A stretch of 64,000 nt of DNA from Chloroflexota bacterium (lineage in GTDB: Bacteria; Chloroflexota; Limnocylindria; Limnocylindrales; CSP1-4), in assembly GCA_021802825.1 (NCBI GenBank), contig JAJZRG010000005.1:62001-126000 (forward strand), given 5' to 3'. Numbering within the stretch: position 1 is the first letter of the stretch; the number at the start of each line of letters is the position of its first letter. The position numbers were made by a program, and so were the translations under genes. The notes below the pieces were generated by a model that saw only the letters and a list, made by a program, of their open reading frames with translations, was not told the origin of the DNA and did not search any database. Of this stretch, positions 17,866-26,031 are shown piece after piece.

Positions 17866-19878
17866 CTAGGAGCGCGCTCCCCCGGCACCGAGCCGGCCGA
17901 TCTCCCCGACGATGGCCGGGTTCTCGAGTGAGGAGAGGTCGCCCGGGTCGAGCCCGAGCCAGGCCGACCGCGCAACGCGACGCATGACCTTGCCGGATCG
18001 GGTCTTGGGCAGGGCGGAGACGACCTCGACCCGCTCGGGCCTGAGGGTCTTGCCCAGGCTGAAGGTGACACCGTCGGCGATCTCGCGCAGCAGGTCGGGG
18101 CCAGCCTGCACGCCGGGCCGCAGCACGCACAGGACGACGATCACCTCGCCCTTGACCGGGTCGGGCACGCCGATGGCAGCCGCCTCGATGACGGCCTTGT
18201 GGATCGACGCGGCGCTCTCCACCTCGGCCGGCCCGACCCGCTTGCCGGCGACCTTGAGCGTGTCGTCGGAGCGGCCGTGGATGTACCAGTAGCCGTCGTC
18301 GTCGATCTCGGCCCAGTCCCCGTGCAGCCAGACGCCCGGCAGCCGCTCCCAGTAGCTCGCGAGGTAGCGGTCGCGATCATGCCAGAACCCACGCGTCATG
18401 CCCGGCCACGGCGCGCGGATCGCCAGCTCGCCGAAGACGCCGCGGACGGGCGTGCCGTCGGGCGCCACGACGTCGGCGGCCATGCCGATGCACGGGCCGC
18501 TGAACGAGGTGGGCTTGATGGGCGTGAGCAGGTTGCAGCCCAGGATCCCACCGCTGACCTCGGTGCCGCCGCTGTAGTTGATGATCGGGCACCTCCCGCC
18601 GCCGATCTCACGGAAGTACCACCACCAGGGCTCCGGGTTCCAGGGCTCGCCCGTGGATCCCAGGACGCGCAGCGAGCCGAGGTCGTGGCCCCGGACGGGC
18701 TCCTCGCCGTGGGCCATCAGCGCCCGCACCAGGGTCGGCGAGATGCCGAGGTGGCTGACGCGGTGGCGCTCGACGATCGCCCACATGCGATCCGGCCCCG
18801 GGTAGTCAGGCGCGCCCTCGTAGAGGACCAGGCGCGCGCCGAGGAGCAGGGCGCCGGAGATGGCCCACGGGCCCATCATCCAGCCGAGGTCCGTGTACCA
18901 GAACAGGGTGTCGCCAGGCCCGAGGTCGAAGTTGTGGGCCAGGTCTTGCGCGCCCTTGATCGGGAAGCCGCCATGGACGTGGACCGCTGCCTTCGGCCGC
19001 CCCGTGGTACCCGAGGTGTAGATGAGCATGTAGGGCGTCTCGGGGTCGGTGTGCGCGCCCCGCGTGGACGCGTCGGCCTCGTCCGCCACCGAATCCAGCG
19101 CCTCGTCCCACCAGCGGTCGCGTTCCGGGTCCCACGGGGCCTCGCCCGCACGTTCGCCAAGCCGCCGGACGACGATGACGCGCCGGACGCTCGGGGCGTC
19201 TGCGAGTGCTGCGTCGGCGACCTCCTTGAGGCCCACGGGCTTGCCGCGCCGCAGGAAGCCGTCGGCCGTGATGAGGACGCTCGCCTCGCAGTCCGCGAGG
19301 CGGCTGGCGACGGCTGGCGCGCCGTAGCCCGAGAAGATCGGCGTGTAGATCGCCCGAAGCCAGCCGAGCGCGAGAACGGCGACCACCGTCTCGACCAGCA
19401 TCGGCAGCAGGATGCCCACTCGATCGCCCTCGCCGACGCCCTGGCGCGCGAGCATCGCCGCCGCGGCCTCGACCGCCTGGAGCAGCTCTGCGTTCGTCAG
19501 CTGGCGGACCTCCCCATCCTCGCCCTCCCAGACGAGCGCGACGCTGCCGGGGTCCGACGCCGCCCGCGGGCCGAGCGCGGCCGACGCGTAGTTGAACCGC
19601 CCGCCACCCCACCAGCGGGCGAACTCGGGTCCGCCGCTCGTGTCCAGCACGGTGGTCGGGCGCCGGTCCCACGCAAGCCCCAGGTCATCCGCGGCGGCGC
19701 CCCAGAACCACGCGGGGTCGGCCACGGCGTGCCGCTGCAGGGCGTGGAGGGAGGGCTCGCGTGCCACGCGCAGGAACCTCGCGAGGCGGCTCGTCGCCCG
19801 CTGCTCCGCGGTGGGCCGCCAGGCGGCGCTGGGGACGTCGCGGCCGAAGACGCGCTCGTCGTCGCTCCGCCTCGCCAT
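17866..19878 (-). CDS. AMP-forming acyl-CoA synthetase (acetyl-CoA synthetase-like)
   Basis: The 670-residue product has the ANL superfamily core: IYTSGTTGRPKAA, FWYTDLGWMMGPW, GDWAEIDDDGYWYIHGR, KVAGKRVGPAEVE and the C-terminal acylation site LPKTRSGKVMRR. Length and the ACAS_N-like start resemble acetyl-CoA synthetase. The substrate loop reads NYSGGTEVSGG where acetyl-CoA synthetases have W-W-x-T-E-T-G-G, so the Trp that limits the pocket to acetate is replaced by Gly; a longer acyl substrate is likely. GTG and ATG codons are adjacent; I use the ATG, 10 bases after GAGG. Confidence 0.88.
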   Translation of the reverse strand: MARRSDDERVFGRDVPSAAWRPTAEQRATSRLARFLRVAREPSLHALQRHAVADPAWFWGAAADDLGLAWDRRPTTVLDTSGGPEFARWWGGGRFNYASAALGPRAASDPGSVALVWEGEDGEVRQLTNAELLQAVEAAAAMLARQGVGEGDRVGILLPMLVETVVAVLALGWLRAIYTPIFSGYGAPAVASRLADCEASVLITADGFLRRGKPVGLKEVADAALADAPSVRRVIVVRRLGERAGEAPWDPERDRWWDEALDSVADEADASTRGAHTDPETPYMLIYTSGTTGRPKAAVHVHGGFPIKGAQDLAHNFDLGPGDTLFWYTDLGWMMGPWAISGALLLGARLVLYEGAPDYPGPDRMWAIVERHRVSHLGISPTLVRALMAHGEEPVRGHDLGSLRVLGSTGEPWNPEPWWWYFREIGGGRCPIINYSGGTEVSGGILGCNLLTPIKPTSFSGPCIGMAADVVAPDGTPVRGVFGELAIRAPWPGMTRGFWHDRDRYLASYWERLPGVWLHGDWAEIDDDGYWYIHGRSDDTLKVAGKRVGPAEVESAASIHKAVIEAAAIGVPDPVKGEVIVVLCVLRPGVQAGPDLLREIADGVTFSLGKTLRPERVEVVSALPKTRSGKVMRRVARSAWLGLDPGDLSSLENPAIVGEIGRLGAGGARS

Positions 19879-20191
19879 CACCAGACGCCTCGGGTGGGCG
19901 CCGCGAAACCGTCATGCGAGAGCGTCGTGGCGCGACCGCCGGCTTGCGCGACCAGCATCGGCATGCCCCCATTGTCGTCGGGACGCGCCAGCCGTCCACC
20001 CACCCTCGCTATCGCCTCGCTATCTCCTCCCGCAGGCGCTTACGGAATCGCCTGGGGAGGCGCCGTGCACGCGGGAGGCCATCCGCTCACCGTAATCTCC
20101 CCCCGGAGCAGCTTGGGGGGCCAATCGCCGCGTAGGCTTTTCCGGGGGGAGAGAGCGGGGTCGCGGCCGCCGCCGGGAGCACAATCGCGTC
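19879..20191. other. Divergent gene-free region with a strong inverted repeat
   Basis: 313 bases between the acyl-CoA synthetase and DUF1810 starts. I see no gene. It holds a perfect 10-base inverted repeat (listed separately) and CACAAT shortly before the DUF1810 ATG as a weak -10 candidate. Confidence 0.5.
20097..20151. repeat. Perfect 10-base inverted repeat enclosing 35 bases
   Basis: CTCCCCCCGG at 20097-20106 pairs exactly with CCGGGGGGAG at 20142-20151. The enclosed 35 bases contain a further G6 run that could pair alternatively with the C6 arm. The position, 40 bases before the DUF1810 ATG, would suit a regulatory hairpin; I could not match it to a known riboswitch. Confidence 0.6.
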
Positions 20192-20635
20192 ATGGACCCG
20201 TTCGACCTCAACCGCTTCGTCGAAGCCCAGCGGGGCGGCTACAACGGCATCCTGCGCGAACTCCGGGCCGCCCGCAAGACGAACCACTGGATGTGGTTCG
20301 TGTTCCCGCAGGTCGCCGGCCTCGGGCAGACCTCGACGTCGCAGCACTACGCCATCCGCTCGCTCGACGAGGCGCGCGCCTATCTCGCCCACCCGATCCT
20401 CGGCCCTCGCCTACGCGAGTGCGCCGACGCGGTTCTGGCGGCACCCCGCGACGCCACGGCCGAGTCCATCTTCGGCGGCATCGACGCGAAGAAGCTCCGG
20501 TCATCGATGACGCTGTTCCTGCGCGCCGTGCCACAGGAGCCCCGCTGGCAGCAGGTCCTCGACCGCTTCTACGGGGGCGTCGCAGACAGCCGAACGGACC
20601 AGATCCTGGGACTTGCGCAACGCTGGGTCGGATAA
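20192..20635 (+). CDS. DUF1810 family protein
   Basis: The 147-residue product matches the DUF1810 pattern throughout: DPFDLNRFVEAQ, ILRELRAARKTNHWMWFVFPQ, YAIRSLDEARAYLAHPILGPRL and KLRSSMTLF. The family is widespread and of unknown biochemical role. No operon partner is obvious; trpS follows after 100 bases. Confidence 0.88.
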   Translation: MDPFDLNRFVEAQRGGYNGILRELRAARKTNHWMWFVFPQVAGLGQTSTSQHYAIRSLDEARAYLAHPILGPRLRECADAVLAAPRDATAESIFGGIDAKKLRSSMTLFLRAVPQEPRWQQVLDRFYGGVADSRTDQILGLAQRWVG

Positions 20636-20721
20636 GCCCGGGCGGGCGGCGCGAGCCTGGTCGCCCGTCCCGTCGAGTGAACAGGCGAGAGCAGCGTCGC
20701 CGCCGGTCTCGCGCCCTCCGT

Positions 20722-20727
20722 TACACT
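20722..20727 (+). promoter_or_regulatory. -10 element of trpS, probably leaderless
   Basis: TACACT in GTTACACTCC, ending 8 bases before the trpS ATG, with no Shine-Dalgarno between. It supports the ATG at 20736 over an upstream TTG in frame. I see no T-box leader. Confidence 0.5.
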
Positions 20728-20735
20728 CCGGGCCA

Positions 20736-21755
20736 ATGACCACCGAACTGCTCCCCTCCCCGGCCCCTGTCCAGGCGCCCAAGCCGCGCCCCCGGATCTT
20801 CTCGGGCATCCAGCCGTCCGGGATCGTCCACCTGGGCAACGACCTCGGCGCCATCCGCAACTACGTGATGCTCCAGTGGGAGTACGAGGCGATCTACTGC
20901 ATCGTCGACTACCACGCCCTCACGAGCACCCACGACCCGGCCGTGATGCGCCAGCGGACACGCGAGATGGCCGCCAGCCTGCTGGCGCTGGGCCTGGACC
21001 CTGAACGCTGCACGCTGTTCGTCCAGAGCCACCGGCCCGAGCACACCGAGCTGATGTGGCTGTTCGCCACGGTGACGCCGGTGAGCTGGCTGGAGAGGAC
21101 GCCGACGTACAAGGAGAAGAAGCACAACCAGCCCGAGGACATCAACCACGGGCTGCTGACGTACCCGGTCCTGCAGGCGGCCGACATCGCGATCTACAAG
21201 GCCGGTCTCGTGCCGGTGGGCAAGGACCAGGCGGCGCACCTGGAGCTCTCGCGGGAGATCGTCCGCGCGTTCAACAACAGGTACGGCGAGACGTTCCCGG
21301 AGGCAGAGGCGGTCTACACCGAGGCGCCCGTGGTGCTGGGCACCGACGGCGTCCGGAAGATGAGCAAGTCGCTCGGGAACACGATCGAGATCCTCGCCTC
21401 GCCCGACGAGATCCGCAAGCAGGTCATGTCGATGGTGACCGACACGAAGCGGATCCTGCGCACGGACCCGGGGCGTCCCGAGGTGTGCAACGTGTGCCAG
21501 ATGCACCGCTTCTTCGGCGACGACTGGGAGGAGATCCAGGACGGCGAGCGCACGGCGCGGACCGGCTGTGTGGACACCAAGAAGCTGCTCGCCGCGCGGA
21601 TCATCGAGCACTACGCCCCGGCCCGGGAGCGCTACACGGAGCTGATGGCGCACCCCGCCCAGATCGACGGCATCCTCGAGGCGGGCGCGGAGCGCATCAA
21701 GCCCCTCGCCCAGGCCACGATGGACGAGGTCCGCACCAAGATGGGCCTGCGCTAG
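20736..21755 (+). CDS. trpS: Tryptophanyl-tRNA synthetase
   Basis: The 339-residue class I synthetase has PSGIVHLGNDLG (HIGH-equivalent), ITYPVLQAAD-type LLTYPVLQAADIAIYKA, VPVGKDQAAHLELSREI and the KMSKS loop RKMSKSLGN. It charges tRNA-Trp. Length is normal for the family. The start was chosen from the family N-terminus and the promoter position. Confidence 0.95.
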   Translation: MTTELLPSPAPVQAPKPRPRIFSGIQPSGIVHLGNDLGAIRNYVMLQWEYEAIYCIVDYHALTSTHDPAVMRQRTREMAASLLALGLDPERCTLFVQSHRPEHTELMWLFATVTPVSWLERTPTYKEKKHNQPEDINHGLLTYPVLQAADIAIYKAGLVPVGKDQAAHLELSREIVRAFNNRYGETFPEAEAVYTEAPVVLGTDGVRKMSKSLGNTIEILASPDEIRKQVMSMVTDTKRILRTDPGRPEVCNVCQMHRFFGDDWEEIQDGERTARTGCVDTKKLLAARIIEHYAPARERYTELMAHPAQIDGILEAGAERIKPLAQATMDEVRTKMGLR

Positions 21756-21991
21756 GCGCCAACCCCGGTCACGCCCCGGTCACGCCGCCGTCAGCGCCGA
21801 AAGGAGCCCTTCATGCTGCCGGTCAGCGGGGCGAGGCCGGGATCCACGAGCGACGCCTCGGCTGGCACCCGCGCACGGCCGAAGGTGACGGCAGAGCCGG
21901 GGCCATCCGCCCTTTGCCGCCGCCCGATGTCGAAGTGCTGCCGCAACGAACTGCCAGCCGAAGCGCTGAGCGCAGCGTGAGCCAGCCGTCG

Positions 21992-21997
21992 TAGGCT
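21992..21997 (+). promoter_or_regulatory. -10 element of the AI-2E family permease, probably leaderless
   Basis: TAGGCT in CGTAGGCTGTG ends 6 bases before the ATG at 22004, and directly abuts an alternative GTG at 21998. The spacing favours the ATG as the true start. Confidence 0.5.
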
Positions 21998-22003
21998 GTG
22001 ACC

Positions 22004-23311
22004 ATGCCTGTTGAGCTCTCCGAGCGGCAGCGCCGCCTCCTGGACGCGGCCCTGGTCCTCGCCGTCGTGGCGCTGGGCTTCGTGGTGCTGAGCGACGTGG
22101 CTGGTGTGCTCACGTTCTTCAGCGACGTCCTGCTGCTGTTCTTCCTCGCCTGGCTGCTCGCGTTCGCGATCCTCCCGCTGATCAACCTCGTCAAGCGCCT
22201 GGTGCCCGGGCTGCCGGACCTGGCCGCAGTCCTCCTGGTGTACCTGGTCGTGGTCGGGCTGCTCCTCGCCCTCGTGATCCAGGTCTCGAGCGTTTTGGCG
22301 TCGTCGATCGGCGCGCTGCCCAAGGACCAGCCCCTCTACGACCAGTTCGTGAAGCTGCTGGCCGATGTGCAGGGGCGCCTGGTCGGAGTCGGCTTCAAGG
22401 TGGACCTCGTGGGCCAGGCGCCCGCCATCTGGGAGACCCTCAACCAATGGGCTGTCCAGCTCGTCGGGCCGCTCCAGCAGGTCGCCGTGGCCAGCATCGG
22501 CGTGCTGGGGAACGTCCTGATCCTCACGATCCTCTCGGTGTACCTGGTCATCGACCGGGAGGAGGCCCTCGCGTTCGTCTACCGGCTCGTCCCACCCGGG
22601 AGGACGCACACCGCGCGTCTCGTCCAGACCAGCGTCGCCCGGTCCTTCGGCGGGTTCCTGCGCACGCAGCTCGTGATGGGCCTCGTGTTCGGCGTGCTGG
22701 CGGCGATCGTCAACGCGGTGTTCGGCCTGCCGTACAGCAGCGTGACGTCGGTGGCGGCCGGGGTCCTGCACGCCATCCCGTTCTTCGGTCCGTTCATCTC
22801 GTGGCTGCCGCCGGTCGCCGTGGCGCTCCTGTCAACCCAGTTCCCGACGCCGGTGATCGTCCTGGCGGTGATGGGCGTCGGCTGGTTCGCGACCATGAAC
22901 ATCCTCCAGCCGCGGCTCATGGCCGGGGCGGTCGGGATCCACCCGATCGTGGTCCTGGGCTCGGTCGTGGTCGGGTCGAAGCTGGCCGGCATCCCGGGCG
23001 CCATCTTCGGCATCCCGATCGCCGCGGTGCTCTCGGCGTTCTTCTTCCACTGGTTTGAGCGGTCGCGCGAGGGCGGGACCGTCGCCGATCGCGCCACCAA
23101 ACGGCTCGAGGCCCGCGAGGGACGGCCGGTCCGCCGGCCGCAGGAGCCAGTCCCCGGCCTGGACGAGGACGTGGACGAGGTGCGCCGGCGCCGTGACGAG
23201 GACGAGGAGCCCGTCGCGCCCGAGGACGATCCGGTCATCGCGGCTGCTGCCGGCGTCGCCGCCAACGCCGCGCAGGCCGCCACCGCCACGCAGCCGGAAT
23301 CGAACCGCTGA
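22004..23311 (+). CDS. AI-2E family transporter (PerM/YdiK type)
   Basis: The 435-residue membrane protein has about eight hydrophobic segments: a pair near residues 14-60, one near 72-95, a large extracellular loop (about 100-155), then LGNVLILTILSVYLVIDREE, a loop with FLRTQLVMGLVFGVLAAIV, and the family-typical AGVLHAIPFFGPFISWLPP and GIPIAAVLSAFF. The C-terminal 75 residues are charged and disordered. Members export small molecules or Na+/H+; substrate unknown. Confidence 0.88.
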   Translation: MPVELSERQRRLLDAALVLAVVALGFVVLSDVAGVLTFFSDVLLLFFLAWLLAFAILPLINLVKRLVPGLPDLAAVLLVYLVVVGLLLALVIQVSSVLASSIGALPKDQPLYDQFVKLLADVQGRLVGVGFKVDLVGQAPAIWETLNQWAVQLVGPLQQVAVASIGVLGNVLILTILSVYLVIDREEALAFVYRLVPPGRTHTARLVQTSVARSFGGFLRTQLVMGLVFGVLAAIVNAVFGLPYSSVTSVAAGVLHAIPFFGPFISWLPPVAVALLSTQFPTPVIVLAVMGVGWFATMNILQPRLMAGAVGIHPIVVLGSVVVGSKLAGIPGAIFGIPIAAVLSAFFFHWFERSREGGTVADRATKRLEAREGRPVRRPQEPVPGLDEDVDEVRRRRDEDEEPVAPEDDPVIAAAAGVAANAAQAATATQPESNR

Positions 23312-23347
23312 GGACGGCCCGATGACGGTCAACACCAACGCCGCCCG

Positions 23348-24370
23348 ATGAGCCCTGACAACCCCGGCCGGCCCGAGATGGCCCGGGAGCGCGCCCGGAG
23401 CGAGCGCCGCGACCTGGACAAGGAGCGCGGCGAGCCGCTCGCCGGCGCCCGCGGCGGCAAGCGCCCGCTCAGGCGCATGGGCAAGCCGCTCGACGCCTGG
23501 ACGACCCGGCCGCGGATCCTGGTCACCAACGACGACGGGATCGAGTCGCACGGGATCGTCGCCCTCAAGCGCGCCCTCGAGGCACTGGGCGAGGTCATCG
23601 TGGTCGCGCCCGACTCCAACCAGTCGGCCGTGGGGCACCAGAAGACGCTGTCGCGCCCGCTCCGGGTGCGGGAGCGGACGATGCCCGACGGCTCCACGGG
23701 CTACGCGATCGACGGCTCGCCCACGGATGCGGTGAGCCTGGGCCTGCTCGGCTTCTTCGACGAGAAGTTCGACCTGGTGGCGTCGGGCATCAACTACGGC
23801 GCCAACCTGGGAGACGACCTGACGTACTCGGGCACGGTGTCGGCGGCGATGGAGGCGATCATCAACTCGACGCCCGCCTTCGCGATCTCGCAGGAGTACT
23901 CCGAGGAGGTGGACTTCACCCTCGCCGGCATCGCCGCCGCGATCGTGGCCCGCAACATCCTCGAGCACGGCCTGCGCCGCGGCGAGCTGCTCAACGTCAA
24001 CGTGCCCGCCGTGAGCGTCGAGGAGTGCGGCGGGATCGAGGTCACCCGCCTCGGCCGGCGCGTCTACCAGGACCAGCTGATCGGGCGGGTGGACCCGCGC
24101 GGGCTCCCCTACTACTGGATCGGCGGGCCGCCGCCATCGGGGATCGCGCTGCCGGGGACCGACTTCGACGCCATCGTCAACCGACGCGTCTCGGTCACCC
24201 CTGTGCACCTTGACCTGACGGGGCGGCGCCTGCTGCGCGAGCTGCCGAAGTGGGACTGGGCGCTCGAGGCGTCGCCGAAGCAGCCGACGCCCGAGGACAG
24301 CGAGGCGCTTCGCCCCACGCCGCTCGAGCGCGAGCGGTTCGCCGAGGAGACGAAGCTCGAGCGGCGGTAG
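23348..24370 (+). CDS. surE: 5'/3'-nucleotidase SurE, with N-terminal extension
   Basis: The 340-residue product has the SurE core from residue about 56: ILVTNDDGIESHG, VAPDSNQSAVGH, SPTDAVSLGL and SGINYGANLGDDLTYSGTV, including the metal-binding Asp-Asp and Asn. It hydrolyses nucleoside monophosphates. The first 55 residues are a highly charged extension and about 50 extra residues follow the core. The ATG overlaps the stop of a 9-codon reading frame (23322-23351) as ATGA. It converges tail to tail with the next minus-strand gene, 4 bases apart. Confidence 0.92.
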   Translation: MSPDNPGRPEMARERARSERRDLDKERGEPLAGARGGKRPLRRMGKPLDAWTTRPRILVTNDDGIESHGIVALKRALEALGEVIVVAPDSNQSAVGHQKTLSRPLRVRERTMPDGSTGYAIDGSPTDAVSLGLLGFFDEKFDLVASGINYGANLGDDLTYSGTVSAAMEAIINSTPAFAISQEYSEEVDFTLAGIAAAIVARNILEHGLRRGELLNVNVPAVSVEECGGIEVTRLGRRVYQDQLIGRVDPRGLPYYWIGGPPPSGIALPGTDFDAIVNRRVSVTPVHLDLTGRRLLRELPKWDWALEASPKQPTPEDSEALRPTPLERERFAEETKLERR

Positions 24371-24374
24371 GCAG

Positions 24375-26030
24375 CTACCGGCGGCGCCTCTTGCGGTCCG
24401 CCAGCACCTCGCGAGCCGCGTTCCGTCCGGGCGCCCCGGTGACGCCGCCCCCCGGGTGTGCGCCCGAGCCCGCGAGGTACAGCCCGCTCACGGGCATCCG
24501 GTAGCGCGCCCAGCCGAGGAGTGGCCGCCACAGCCAGAACGAGTCGAGCGCCGGCTCCGCGTGCATCGGGTGGCCGCCGGTGAGCCCGAACTCGCGCTCG
24601 AGGTCGGCGGGCGTGAGCACCTGGCGCGTGGTGACGCGCGAGGAGATCCCGGGCGCCACGCCCTCGAGCGAGCGGAGCACCGCGTCGCCAACCGCGTCGC
24701 GCTGCGCGTCCCAGTCGCCCGCCGACAGCCCCGACGGCATCCACTGGGCGATCACGCTCATCACGTGCGTGCCCTCGGGCGCGCCCGCCACGAGCGACGG
24801 GTCCACCAGCGACGGGATCGTCGCCTCGAGCACGGGCTGCTCGGCGAAGCGCCCGTACTTCGACGCGTCGAAGGCGTGCTCCATCGCGTCGATCGAGCTC
24901 GTCCCGACCTGGATCCGGCCGCGCAGGAGCCGCACGTCGCCGCCCGCCGCGGGGAACTCGGGCAGCCCGTCGAGCACGAGGTTGACCTTCGCCGAGACCG
25001 CCGGCGTGCGGATGTTCCCGGCCCGCCAGCGCATGTGCGGCCCCACGGCGACGGGATCGACGAGGGAGGTCAGCAGGCGCTTGGGGTCGATGCCGGACAC
25101 CACGGCCGGGGCCGCGATCTCCTCGCCGGTGTCGAGCACGACGCCCGTGACCGCCCCGTCCGACGTCGCCACGGACGCCACCCGGGCTCCCGTCCGGATC
25201 TCCGCGCCGGCGATGCGGGCGGCCCACGCCAGCGCCTCGGAGACGGCCGACGGCCCGCCCTTCGCGAACACCGTCTCGCCCACCCCGCCGCTGTCCGTGC
25301 CGGCGGCGTCGGCAAGCAGGACCGACGTGGAGCCGGCCGACCAGGGCCCCATCGCCGTGTGGCGGACGCCACGCCAGGCGGTGGTCGCGCGGATCGCCTC
25401 GGTCACGAACGACTCGGCCACGAAGTCGGCGACCGCCATCGCGAGGACCCGCAGGATCGTCCGCCCGTCCTCGCGACCCATGCCCCGGAAGGCGCGGGCC
25501 AGCCGCAGGCCCATCAGCGCGTCGCCGGCGCGGGGCCCCCCGATGTCGGGCGGCGTCTGCTCGCCGATGTCCCCGAGGAACTTGGACAGCGAACGGACCC
25601 GCCGGTCGAACTCGACGAAGGCGGTCGCGTCGTCGTCGGACCACGCGCGCAGTGACTCCACGCTCCTGCCCAGGTCGGCCCACAGGGTCACGGCGCGGCC
25701 GTCCGGCTGGGGGGCGAAGACGCGGACCTCGGGCGACACGAGCGCCATCCCGTGGCCGCCCAGGTCGAGCTCGCGGGCCACCGCCGGGCGCAGCCGGCCC
25801 ACCGTGTGGGCGAGCGTCGGCACCCGGACGCCGGGCGCGATCTCCTCGGTCACGGCCGCGCCGCCAACCCGGTCGCGGGCCTCGAGGACCAGGACCCGCT
25901 GCCCGACGCGGGCGAGGTACGCAGCGGCGGTCAGCCCGTTGTGGCCGCCGCCGATGACGATGATGTCATAGGTTCCCCAGGCGGGGGCCGGCGAGGTCGA
26001 AGTCGAGGTCGTCGTCAAAGTCGTGGTCAT
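24375..26030 (-). CDS. PYROXD2-like FAD-dependent oxidoreductase (copy A)
   Basis: The 551-residue product has an N-terminal dinucleotide-binding motif DIIVIGGGHNGLTAAAYLARVGQRVLVLEARDRVGG-type region (residues about 20-55), a PYROXD2/phytoene-desaturase-like core, and a C-terminal FAD-contact GLYLAGSGAHPGGGVTGAPGRNAA. Family reactions are poorly defined. The first 18 residues are almost all Thr/Ser. It follows copy B with a single base between, so the two are one operon. Copy A is the more divergent of the two. Confidence 0.88.
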   Translation of the reverse strand: MTTTLTTTSTSTSPAPAWGTYDIIVIGGGHNGLTAAAYLARVGQRVLVLEARDRVGGAAVTEEIAPGVRVPTLAHTVGRLRPAVARELDLGGHGMALVSPEVRVFAPQPDGRAVTLWADLGRSVESLRAWSDDDATAFVEFDRRVRSLSKFLGDIGEQTPPDIGGPRAGDALMGLRLARAFRGMGREDGRTILRVLAMAVADFVAESFVTEAIRATTAWRGVRHTAMGPWSAGSTSVLLADAAGTDSGGVGETVFAKGGPSAVSEALAWAARIAGAEIRTGARVASVATSDGAVTGVVLDTGEEIAAPAVVSGIDPKRLLTSLVDPVAVGPHMRWRAGNIRTPAVSAKVNLVLDGLPEFPAAGGDVRLLRGRIQVGTSSIDAMEHAFDASKYGRFAEQPVLEATIPSLVDPSLVAGAPEGTHVMSVIAQWMPSGLSAGDWDAQRDAVGDAVLRSLEGVAPGISSRVTTRQVLTPADLEREFGLTGGHPMHAEPALDSFWLWRPLLGWARYRMPVSGLYLAGSGAHPGGGVTGAPGRNAAREVLADRKRRRR

Positions 26031-26031
26031 G

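Noticed and set aside
21813-21980. 55-codon frame with a good AAAGGAG site before the AI-2E permease gene
   Set aside because: Composition is Arg/Ser/Pro-rich without family resemblance, and the permease promoter sits right at its end; support is only the ribosome-site match.
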